48,158 nucleotides of DNA from assembly GCA_021464525.1 (NCBI GenBank), contig JADRCO010000145.1, positions 1-48,158 of the forward strand. Direction: 5' to 3'. The notes under the pieces are model-generated. The model ran no database searches and was not told the origin of the DNA. It was given only the letters and a program-made list of their open reading frames with translations. Below, piece after piece: positions 37,401 through 45,879 of this stretch. The stretch is from Rhizophagus sp. LPA8_4_AMF. Its lineage: Eukaryota; Glomeromycota; Glomeromycetes; Glomerales; Glomeraceae. Position numbers and translations under genes: made by a program. How positions within the stretch are numbered: position 1 is the first letter of the stretch; each line of letters begins with the position of its first letter.

Positions 37401-37997
37401 TTACATACAGGAAATATATTATTTAAGGATATTTATTGGGTTTCTTCAAATGCGAGTACGTATATTTCAGATATAGGATTTTGTGGAGATATTAGTAATG
37501 AAGATGAAACAAAAATTTATGGAGTCATGCCTTATTTGGCTCCTGAAGTATTAAGAGGAAAGCCTTATACTCAAGCAGCAGACATATATAGCTTTGGTAT
37601 GATTATGTATTTTGTAGCAACCGGAAAACAACCTTTCGCCAATCGTGAACATGATCAGAACTTGGTATTGGATATATGTGAAGGAGTTAGACCCGAAGTG
37701 AATGATCAAGAAATGCCGAAATGTTATAGTGATTTGATGAAGAAGTGTTGGGATTCAGATCCAAACAATAGATTAAAAGCTAGTGAAATAGAAAAATTCA
37801 TTAGACTATTCCATGATGCATATTGTCCAATAACAGAACTAGATGATGATGAAATTGAAGAACGATTCAAAGAAGCTGAAAGATACAGAAGAACAATTAG
37901 TGATAATTATTTATCAACAGTTCATCCTCAAGCTATTTATACATCTAGATTACTTAATCCTTTTATTCCAAAATTTACTGATGATAATGCCAAATAA
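34435..37997 (+). CDS. Multi-N-lobe kinase-like protein: five Cys plus N-lobe modules and one C-lobe (1055 aa, 6 exons)
   Basis: Exons: 34435-34821, 34892-35389, 35472-35969, 36053-36526, 36610-37074, 37152-37997. Every exon length is a multiple of three and every intron is phase 0. Exons 1-5 each encode one module: (hinge) YGxSQNPxTKxY, a Cys segment (CxxC...YKWCKxCQ), FEWIPYNQF, a glycine-loop region, YSAxWKDGPL and LKCL. Exon 6 carries the only C-lobe. In it the catalytic loop reads HSNLHTGN (residues 855-862) in place of HRDxxxxN, the DFG motif is DIG (881-883), and APE is intact (904-906), followed by DIYSFG. The loss of the catalytic Asp predicts a pseudokinase. Module 4 (exon 4) has FALICL, with Ile at the VAIK lysine. 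Module 2 has a degraded glycine loop. Single-module Cys plus N-lobe plus C-lobe kinases are common in Rhizophagus; here the head has been multiplied by exon duplication. The ligand and function are unknown. Confidence 0.88.
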
Positions 37998-38009
37998 AGC
38001 ATTCAACAG

Positions 38010-38088
38010 GTACGATTGTTTAATTGGTTTATATTTTATATTTTATATATATATATTTTTGATATAATACTAATTAAATAATTATTAG
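38010..38088 (+). other. Probable 3' UTR intron and polyadenylation region of the kinase array
   Basis: Just after the stop, CAACAG|GTACGA and ATTATTAG|GC flank a 79-nt segment containing a TACTAAT branch-site match. The stop codon is only 12 nt before this junction, so nonsense-mediated decay would not be expected. AATAAAGT-type signals follow around 38290-38335. Confidence 0.5.
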
Positions 38089-38689
38089 GCTTGAAAAAGA
38101 GGAAAATTTATTATGTTTATTTTGTAAAATATTTTTATTCTTGTATGATAGTAAATGAATATTTATTCAAGAACATTTTATATGTAACAATATATGTAAC
38201 AATATTTTTTTTTTTTTTCTTTTGATGTATAGTTTTTTGTTTTTGTTCAACGCTGATAATAGAGTAGTATGTAAAAATTTACTTTTACATAAATAAAGTC
38301 AGTCTGTAATTGAACAAATTTTACCAATAAAGTAATTCGTTGATATACTCATGTTTTTGTAATAAAAAATGTTTTTTACTTTATTATTAATTTGTCTTTA
38401 AGAAATATTATATACATTATGACAAGAGGTCTCCTAGACTTATTTTATAATTTTATTATTACAACTTATTTTTCTAAAATTTCACTACAACAAAATGAAT
38501 ACAAACATAGTCCCTACTTAACTTTCTTTTTTTATAATGTTCTTCCCCCAATTCACCAAACTTATCATTCTTTTCCCAGTTGGTTTCGCGTTGAAAATTT
38601 GGTGTTTTCTTATCTTCCTTACTAGAAACAATTTAAATCTTGCACATTTTTTGTTTTTAAAAGGCACAATATTTGTTAGGTTGTTTCTA

Positions 38690-38928
38690 CTTGATTGTTT
38701 GTTTAACGTCCAGATTTTCTGAGAAGTTTGAGGGAGTGAGGGTTTTGATTAAACAAACTAAATGAAATAAACGTAATAAAACTTTGGAAATTTTGGGAAA
38801 ATTCAGAAAATCGTAATTTAAATTTAGAGGGGCATTTAAACATACAGTATGTGTCGTTATATGTTTATCAAAATTTAGATTATTAAAAAAATAGAGGGGG
38901 GGTGGGGTACGTTAAACAAACAATCAAG
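38690..38928. repeat. 20-bp perfect inverted repeat, arms about 200 bp apart
   Basis: CTTGATTGTTTGTTTAACGT at 38690-38709 recurs inverted at 38909-38928. The similarity continues imperfectly for about 10 bp beyond the outer (CTTGATT) end of each arm. This looks like the ends of a short foldback element or an inverted duplication. The enclosed DNA includes a G-rich run (38894-38907). Confidence 0.65.
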
Positions 38929-39040
38929 TTGAAACGGTCTTATTCTTTTTTTACTCTTTACTAAAAGACTTTTAACGTAAAATTTCAGGCGATGAAAGAA
39001 TAGGAACTTTGGGCTACACCCCACTTGGTGAGCCAAGTGC

Positions 39041-39148
39041 AGACGTGAGCTGTTCAGGAGATACAAAAAAGCGAAGGCCGAGTACTGGGTTACCAGAGAG
39101 AAATACTATGATATGTATCGCACGGCCGATGCTCGCCGCAAAATGTGA
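39041..39148 (+). pseudogene. GC-richer coding-like fragment (charged helix)
   Basis: A local rise in GC coincides with an open frame reading RRELFRRYKKAKAEYW...YYDMYRTADARRKM and then a stop. It is rich in Arg/Lys, Tyr and Glu, like a helix or coiled coil. There is no start codon, and a stop lies just upstream (39029-39031). A second frame is also open across it, so the reading frame is not proven. Probably the relic of a gene or transposable element; family unknown. Confidence 0.35.
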
Positions 39149-41337
39149 ACTCAAGAAAGCCGCACTAAAGTAAGCTCTTTGTGTGACAAAATGAAGAATA
39201 AAATTCGGAACCGATTGTAAAAAACCGGTTTAATATAACTAAACCGGTATATAATATAACTAGTTAGTCTGTTTTAAAGATAGTAGGATTTTTTCCGAAT
39301 TTAGTAATATTGCTCTTTGTGTTACTTCTACTGTAGAATTTTGCTTTATTTTTTTATACTTAGTGCAAAATTTTTTTTTTTTTAATCCTTTTGGTTAATT
39401 TTATTTACAAATTGACTGAAAAAGTCAACTCCTTTTACTAACATTAGATTGTTTTTTGCTGTTTTTTATTTTTATTTTTTTAGTTTCCCAACTAGTTTTT
39501 CTTATTTTATCATTTTTTATTTAGTTTTTAAATTTTCTTGTTTTTTTTTTGTCATAACAGTTATGAAATAAATTTTTATTTTTTACAAAATTAAAAAAAA
39601 TAGTGCATCCGAAAATTATCTTAGATGTAGTTTCGCATGGTTATAAAAAAATTTGCTGATGTGGAATTAAAGTTATCACTTGTGATAATCTAGGAAAGTT
39701 TTGAGCTATCAAGCCATGAAAGAAAAGTATAGCAAACATGTTTTACCATGACTCCCATAAATATAAGCAGTAATAAAATGAAGACTTCTGGTTTACATCT
39801 AATTTTAGAGTTAATGTACAGTATGATTTCTTATAAAAAATATGCTATTTTTTGATCTGCAGCAGCAAATCTAAAAGTTAATGAATAATTCGTAAAAAAG
39901 ATGATTTTGTATTAAACTGTTGGGTGGGAAATATTTAATCCAATATCTTCTGATTTACAGCAATAGACAGTAAAAAGAGTGGATTGCCTTCAATTAACTG
40001 ATTTTTTAAAAAATTTTGAAGATAGTTCCAAGTGAATCTTTATCAAAGAATGTATTTTAGCATTCTCAAATATACGTTGACTTTCTTGCTTGGATACAGT
40101 CATTTTAAGAAAATTCGTCATGTATCCTGGGCAAAGTCTCGATTATTATATTCAGTTTTTTTTTATTTTTGTGTTAAATAAAACGAGTCTTTACATTTTC
40201 CTAATTCACATGTATATAATTATCAATCATTCATTGCCATTACGCGTATTCACGTGCCAAATTTTTAATGTACTTCTTGAATGAAATATTATGAAAATTA
40301 AGTATAGCGGTAAGTGTAAATCGGGTTGAAAAGCTCTTTGCTAAATATTACATTGTTACTTTATTGCTAATCTCCAGAATTTACGCTGTAGGTTTGAAAT
40401 CACTTAATCTCTGGGAAGTTCTTTTGCGAAATTTAGCTAAGATCGATACGTTCTATATAATTTATGTGGATGGGAGTGATCTTAGAAATTTTGTAGATCT
40501 GATATAGTTTATTTTGTATTTATAGGGTGTGGGAATCTCGTAGTTAGCAATAGTTTGGGAAAAACAATTGATATAGAAATTTATAAGCCTGATAGAGCAA
40601 AGAAATAACTTGATGCTGATGGAACTCGCATTAAAGGGTCTAGGATCCGCATACTCTCTCTTTGATAGTATCATTTATTTCAATTGCTACTTCTATCATT
40701 TTCCATTTCAATAAAAAAAAATAATTATAAATAGTTATTTAGGTAGGAGGTTATTCAGTACTCAAATATTCGATAAATCAAATATTTTTGTTATACCGAT
40801 TTGTATATTAAAAAATATAAAAGTTTGGTATATTCAAAAATAAACATTATAATGTCATATTTTATCATCTTAAATTTTGCCAAAACTATATTATCTTACA
40901 GAGACTTTAAATAAATACGCCCGAAATTAAGGCATTAGGATTGTCACGTGATCTTCCGCGCTGAATAGTGCTGGCTGAGACTAAGTTTAATTCTGGCCGG
41001 AATTAGGATGTCACGCGAAATTTATTATAAAATCGACACATAGTGATAAAATTAATTATAGAATGGTTTGGTTTAAGAAAAGTTCGTTATGGGCCAAAAT
41101 TGGTTTATCCCGAATCGTTTATCGATTTATGACTGTAGTAAAATTTTTTGGCTGCCTCTGACCTTTTTTATATATTTCGGTTTCAGTTTCTGGGCCTTTA
41201 GTTAATCCATAAAACTTTAATCCACTCTCTCTTTAGATAAATTTCAATATATCTTAATCTTAGGCTATGATTACAAAAATTTTTCAAATTAGAAATAACA
41301 TAGTATAAAAATATTCTTCATTTAAATGTTTGTCCAA
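39149..41337. other. AT-rich stretch, mostly featureless
   Basis: No intact gene. Contains many T-runs (39300-39600) and one possible coding relic (40379-40608). Nothing else is supported. Confidence 0.5.
40379..40608 (+). pseudogene. Possible decayed coding fragment
   Basis: Two open pieces in different frames: IYAVGLKSLNLWEVLLRNLA...YVDGSDLRNF (40379-40510), and, after a TTTATAG, CGNLVVSNSLGKTIDIEIYK up to a stop at 40606. The codon content looks protein-like but the join is out of phase for a simple intron. I do not recognise the family. Confidence 0.3.
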
Positions 41338-41672
41338 CATATTTTTTGATCGATTTAGCCTTTTCGAAGCGACTTTCATCATAGGTTTAGAATTAATTTT
41401 TCTCTAAATTCCATCATTATATTCATCATCAATCCAAGTTGCAGAATACACATTGGCAAATCCACCTTCACCAATTTCTTTTATATCTATAAATCTATCA
41501 TATGGCACCCATTTAAGAAATTCATAAATATAAGAACTTTTACTATTTCTTGTATTATATATTGTATCTTTTATAAACTTATCAATATCTATCTTTCCAC
41601 TGGTCTATCCTTTCATCATTCTAAGGTCACATTCTTACACCATTACACCATAATTTCTCAGTAAATCCCATT
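41338..41672 (-). pseudogene. Decayed kinase-family module (Cys remnant plus N-lobe)
   Basis: The minus strand reads EFLKWVPYDRFIDIKEIGEG, GFANVYSATW and, after a stop, KVASKRLNRSKNM, clearly the same N-lobe module as the two arrays. The usual W of WTSG is a TAG stop, the Cys region is reduced to a frameshifted EKLWC stretch, and another stop follows DGI. It is therefore a dead, isolated copy about 3.3 kb from the intact array, on the opposite strand. Confidence 0.75.
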
Positions 41673-42118
41673 TAGATTATTTACGAAATTTTTTAATTTA
41701 ATGCATTTTTTTTTAGACATTTATTTTTTATCGGAATACCTTTTTCCGGTGCAATGATCTGCATCAACTTTACAATATACGTTAGCCATTAGTTAATTCA
41801 TTCGAAAAAGAAAATTTAGCCACACAGTGCGGGATCACGTGCAACATGGCCAAGCACCTAGGAAAAATAAATTACGCCAACGAATAAATTACAAGTATAT
41901 GAAAAAAAAAATTTGATGTGAACAATTCTTAAAGTGGAGATGTGGAATACAATTCGAGACGCAATATAGTAAATCATCTCATTATTTAAAAACACGGTTG
42001 AACCTAATTGGTTTTCGATCATAAAAATAAGTGTTTGAAACTAATTAGTTCACTACAGATGCTATTAACGAATTTTGTATTATACAATTCCCTAAATATA
42101 AAATAAAAATATCAATTT

Positions 42119-42500
42119 CCATTATACTTCTTGTTGTTTTTCTGAATTAACAATTTGAATATCAACATCGCATCAACTACAACAACTTCAGTTTCTTACT
42201 TGCCAGCTTCAATACATTTAACATCAATTTCATCATTAGCAATTAATTCTGCTTCAACATCATCCCTTTATAAGAATCATTATTTTGTTGAGAATTATCT
42301 TCAGATTTGGTAAGCTCTCTAATTATATATGAAAGGAACATTATCAAACATAAAATATAGCTAATTATATGACTCATGCAGCGAATTACACTAAATCCAT
42401 AACACATATCTTTCCAACTTGTAAAGAATGTAAGAGTGTTTATGATAATTATAATAAGAGAGATCCGAATTAAAAAAAAGAATGAAATAAGGGGTTGCAT
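42119..42500 (-). pseudogene. Possible decayed gene fragment with hydrophobic and acidic parts
   Basis: An 85-codon minus-strand ORF (42243-42500) has hydrophobic stretches (LIIIIINTLTFF, ISYILCLIMFLSYII) followed by SEDNSQQNNDSYKG. In a neighbouring frame the sequence continues DDVEAELIANDEIDVKCIEAGK, a stop, then ETEVVVVDA. This looks like one reading frame broken by a frameshift and a stop. Family not recognised. Confidence 0.3.
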
Positions 42501-43204
42501 ACAAAGTATAGTAAATAAAATTTATATATTGCTTTATCTGCAGAATACCAACAATCAATAATATTCCAATATATCTATAAATATTTACAGATTATTTAAT
42601 ATTTTGACAAAATTTTTGTTTAATTAAAATTAATAAAAATATACGTACGAATCAAGATTATTATCATACTTATTAAATACTAATCACAAAAACCGATTCG
42701 TGAAGTTTGAATTCCCATTTCTAAATAAATTATATGCTGAAAAATGACGAAAGAATTAGAAAGAATATTTTAAAATTTACTATTATTTTTGCGTACAAGT
42801 TTATATATAAAATATAACAATTATCTACCTAATGAAATTAACAATCATAATAAAATAATTACTTAAACATCAATACAAGAATTGTTATTACGATTTGGAA
42901 AATTCTAAAATATTGAAATTTTACTTTATTCATATTTTTGAAGCTTCAACACAACAACCCATCCTAGTTAATTTTGAATTTCTTTTGTAGTAATTGCGCC
43001 ACATGCAGCGAAATCAGTTTTTTTTGAACTTTAATGGTAATAAAACCCTTAATAAACTAGTGATTAAATTATTAATCCAATTTGTGTAAAAATTAGTTTA
43101 ATATTGCAATTTTAGTATAACGTTTAGACTCGGAGAAAATAATGAACGGCTTAATGTAAATCTTACATCACAGCAAAGTTACTGCGCCTTTATTTTTTCC
43201 AAAT

Positions 43205-43305
43205 TTAAACTCTAATTCTAATTATAATTCCTTACCCTAGCCTTAACACTAACTCTAAACCTAACTTTAAACTTAACCTTAATCCTATTCTAACTATATC
43301 TTCCA
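43205..43305. repeat. Degenerate CCCTAA-type (telomere-like) tract
   Basis: A run of imperfect hexamers on the plus strand (CCTTACCCTAGCCTTAACAC, then CTAAACCTAACTTTAAACTT and so on). The 3- to 4-T/A plus CCC/CCT pattern is that of an eroded TTAGGG-type telomere repeat. It lies about 35 bp left of a long hairpin. Confidence 0.6.
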
Positions 43306-43337
43306 CTAATATAATTAGTGAAATTAATTTTTATTGG

Positions 43338-43410
43338 TATAATTTATTATGCAAAATATCATCTGAACTGGTTTGCAGTTCAGATAATATTTTGCATAAT
43401 AAATTATACT
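43338..43410. repeat. Long hairpin 1 (33-bp arms, 7-nt loop)
   Basis: Arms 43338-43370 and 43378-43410 pair with a single mismatch around the loop GGTTTGC. The inner part ATCTGAACT/AGTTCAGAT is shared with hairpin 2 at 45807, and the mismatch (C opposite A, in ATATCATC versus ATATTATC) sits at the same place in both. The outer stems of the two hairpins are unrelated in sequence. Confidence 0.85.
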
Positions 43411-43489
43411 AAAAGTAATTCAATAATATTTTTTATACATAAATTATAAGATAAATTACTTTATTTTTAAAAATTCTTTTAATTTAATA

Positions 43490-43750
43490 TATTAAAGATA
43501 GTTCTCTTAATTGTTCTTGTCATGTACTATATCTATTTTGTTCATTAACTCTATGTTGTTCTTTAATATCCTTTTTTTGTTCAACTGTTAATAATTCTTT
43601 TGACTTTTGTTTTTTTACTGTAGAACCTGAAGTAATTGAGAAGATTTCTGTCTATTGTTAAATCTTCTTATTGCTTGTTTAGTCTCTTTTTTTTGTTAGC
43701 TGATATTTTATTTTCAGGTGCAGTATATTTAGATCCAATCTCTTCTAATG
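43490..43750 (-). pseudogene. Decayed lysine/glutamine-rich coding fragment
   Basis: The minus strand reads LEEIGSKYTAPENKISANKK, then in a second frame KQAIRRFNNRQKSSQ, then in a third SGSTVKKQKSKELLTVEQKK and DIKEQHRVNEQNRYST, a stop, and QEQLREL. At least two frameshifts and one stop (TGA, possibly from TGG) break one protein-like frame. Possibly a transposable-element or host gene relic; family not recognised. Confidence 0.5.
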
Positions 43751-43890
43751 TTTATATATCATTTTAAAAAATTTAATTTAGTTCTAATGTTTTATATATC
43801 ATTTTAAAAAATTTAATTTAATTGTAATTTATTATTTTTTTTCTAATGTTTATGTCATTTTAAAAAATTTGATTTAGTTGTAATTTATTA
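43744..43890. repeat. Three imperfect tandem copies of a 39-58 bp AT-rich unit
   Basis: 'TCTAATGTTT(T)ATATATC', 'ATTTTAAAAAATTTAATTTA' and GTAATTTATTAT recur, starting near 43744, 43783 and 43841. This is a local tandem duplication. Confidence 0.7.
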
Positions 43891-44186
43891 TTTAAAAAAA
43901 ACTTGTAATATTCTGTAAAAAGAATTCTTTTATTTGATTTTTTTTTAAAAAATATGAAAATTTTATTATAATTATTTTTAATTATATCACTTTACACAAA
44001 AAAAACCAATTAAAATAAAAATTAAATAATTGTTATTATAATTGTTATTATCCAAAAAATTAAATAATTTTATTATTAAAAAAATTATCAATAATTATAA
44101 TTACATTCTAAAAAAAGTAAAGGTCATTGTTAAAATTTTACAAAGAAATTATTTTGATAACATCTATATGATTTCCACGGATGGTA

Positions 44187-44265
44187 AAAAATTAAAAAAA
44201 GTGAAATGGTAGGATCCGAACCGATGCATAGGAAATGATTAGCATCATGTGATTTATAGGTGACA
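44187..44265 (-). other. tRNA-like pol III B-box with T-run (SINE-like remnant)
   Basis: On the minus strand GGTTCGGATCC resembles a tRNA T-arm/B-box (GGTTCRANNCC), followed about 10 nt later by TTTTTTTAATTTTTT. The preceding ~40 nt (CACATGATGCTAATCATTTC) do not fold into a convincing full tRNA. The same layout recurs at 47850-47925, so this is probably a SINE-like or tRNA-derived repeat and not a functional tRNA. Confidence 0.35.
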
Positions 44266-44309
44266 TTATATATTATAAATATTACAGGGTCGGCAGGGAA
44301 GGACGAATA

Positions 44310-44560
44310 AAAAACGCGAAAATCAGGAATAATATCAAGAGTAATTACATCCCAAAGATAAAGAATATTAAAGATTAAGAATAATATCAGTGAAATAACA
44401 TCCGATAAATAAAAAAACGCGAAAATCAGGAATAATATAAAGGGTACATCCCAAAGATTTAAAAACGCGAAAATCAGGAATAATATCAAGGGTAATTACA
44501 TTCCAAAGATATAGAACACAAATATCAAGAATCAAAGGGTAATTACATCCCAAAATCTAA
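44310..44560. repeat. Tandem repeat, ~50-60 bp unit, 4-5 copies
   Basis: The unit reads CGCGAAAATCAGGAATAATA, then TCAAGGGTAATTACATCCCA and AAGAT. Good copies start near 44314, 44418 and 44467, with decayed copies at about 44341-44403 and 44521-44556. Read on the minus strand it gives a repeating hydrophobic peptide (ILFLIFAF...LWDV), which I take as a by-product of the repeat. Confidence 0.7.
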
Positions 44561-44567
44561 AGGCATT

Positions 44568-45035
44568 CCTAAAAAAAAGAGAGGAAACGTTAGTGACATT
44601 TCCAAAGTAAAAAAACTATCAAATCTCCCAAAGCAAGACGCCACCTTAAAATTCCCAAGTCCAGGTTGAAGTCCAAAGCCGTTCCTAAAAAAAATGAAGA
44701 GAGTGAACGTTAATGCGTTACTAAAACAAAAATAAAATAATAAAATGCCTAAACCAAAACTCCCACCTTGAAATTTCCAAGTTCAGAGTGCCATTCCTAA
44801 AAAAAAGGAAAGAGAGAGTTCATTAGTAAGATTCCGAAATCAAAAGAAGCCAAAAGCAAATTAAATAAAGAAACCTACCCACCAATTTTAAAGTCCAAGG
44901 TCAAAGCCTAAAGAAGTCCGAAGCTGTTCCTAAAAAAAGAAAAAGCATAATGTTATTGAATATCTTAAATCAAAAAAAACAAACAAATAAAAGAAACCTA
45001 CCTTACGATTCAAGCCATTCTTAAAACTTTTTTTC
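44568..45035 (-). repeat. Tandem 'intron plus mini-exon' array 1
   Basis: On the minus strand five units each have a branch-like motif (CACTAACG, TTACTAATG, GCATTAACG), a pyrimidine tract, TTTTTTTTAG and then GAAYGGCTTTGGACTT-like sequence. The latter ends in AAG|GTGG or GTAG|GTTTC. Acceptor-proximal exon starts are 45019, 44929, 44796, 44684 and 44568, so the period is about 90-133 bp. Candidate mini-exons are 30-51 nt, for example 44645-44684 and 44767-44796. No open frame persists through all units. Confidence 0.6.
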
Positions 45036-45180
45036 AGATAAATTTACACATAATATATGTTAAGCCATAACATATACGTGACCATGTCACCAAACTGATA
45101 TTACGGCTCACCACGCAAAATACTTTTTTTTTTTTTTTTACCATGTTGAGAAATAAAAATAAAATAAAATCCGAAAAAAA

Positions 45181-45400
45181 AGCTTAAAAAAAAAATTTAT
45201 AGCTTATAAAAAAAAAAAGGTTTGAAAGCTTTGGTTTCGAACCCACGTTCACATGCCCTCAAAATATTTAGTGACAGAGATTGCGCATATATATATATAC
45301 GGGAAAAGTAATGATCGACAGTCACGTGACACATTTCACACCACCTGATTGGCTGCCTCAAAATAATTAGTGAAGGAATTGGGCAAATATATATATGTGG
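45181..45400 (-). repeat. Dispersed repeat copy A with pol III-like B-box and T-run
   Basis: The plus sequence GGTTTCGAACCCACGTTCAC plus CCTCAAAATA..AGTGA..GAATTGGGCAAATATATATA recurs at 47925-48042. On the minus strand GTGGGTTCGAAACC is a good B-box, followed about 17 nt later by at least 11 Ts, as expected for a pol III-transcribed tRNA-derived SINE. Copy A contains an extra ~85 bp with a second partial copy of the CCTCAAAATA..AGTGA segment. Confidence 0.55.
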
Positions 45401-45437
45401 GACTAGCCCGTAGTCCCGGGCGTTGCCCCGGGTGTGT
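45399..45437 (-). mobile_element. Helitron-like 3' terminus (GC hairpin plus CTAG)
   Basis: In a very AT-rich setting the minus strand shows a hairpin ACCCGGGGC-AAC-GCCCGGG, then about 11 nt, then CTAG, followed by T (45402). This is the classic layout of a Helitron 3' end inserted before T. On the same bases GGGACTA/TAGTCCC forms a second 7-bp stem. The element would extend to the right of 45403; its 5' TC end is not identifiable and no Rep/helicase ORF is seen, so it would be non-autonomous. Confidence 0.5.
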
Positions 45438-45529
45438 ATTTGGTGATGTTAATAACAATTTATATTTTTTGAAAAAAAACTTTATTATATATTTCAGAAC
45501 TTTAATCCTCCTAATATAACTCTGTTTCC

Positions 45530-45755
45530 TTATCCTAATATTACCTTAACCTAACTTTAATCTTAATTCTAATTCCTTATCCTAACCAAACCTAACACTA
45601 ACCTTAATTTCTTACCCTAACCTAATACTAACCCTAATTCCTTACCCTAACCTAACCCTAACCCTAACCCTAACTCCTTACCCTAATATAAGCCTAACTC
45701 TAATTCTAATTCCTTACCCTAACCTAACTCTAACCCTAAGGTTAATCCTAATTCT
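45530..45755. repeat. CCCTAA-type (telomere-like) interstitial tract
   Basis: About 225 bp of CCCTAA, CCTAA and CTAATTC variants, with a near-perfect core around 45640-45675 (CCCTAACCTAACCCTAACCC). Flanked by non-telomeric sequence on both sides, so it is interstitial and not a chromosome end. It sits about 50 bp left of hairpin 2. Confidence 0.85.
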
Positions 45756-45806
45756 TATAATTTCATTATTATAAAATAAATCTTAATCTAAAACTTGGTA
45801 TTGTTA

Positions 45807-45879
45807 TAATAATATGGATATTAGAATATCATCAGATCTGCTTCGCAGTTCTGATAATATTCTAATATCCATATTATTA
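45807..45879. repeat. Long hairpin 2 (34-bp arms, 5-nt loop)
   Basis: Arms 45807-45840 and 45846-45879 pair with two mismatches around the loop CTTCG. The inner core ATATCATCAGATCTG/CAGTTCTGATAATAT is related to hairpin 1, while the outer stem (TAATAATATGGATATTAGA) is not, although it is perfectly self-complementary. Confidence 0.85.

Noticed and set aside
44187..44265. Functional tRNA gene
   Set aside because: Only the T-arm-like B-box and a T-run are present; no acceptor stem, D-arm or 5-bp T-stem could be paired convincingly.
44130..44489. 119-codon ORF with repeated LFLIFAFxxLWDV peptide
   Set aside because: Entirely explained by the ~54-bp tandem repeat; no start context or homologue recognised.
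45530..45755. True chromosome end
   Set aside because: Tract is degenerate and followed by more than 2 kb of ordinary sequence on the distal side.
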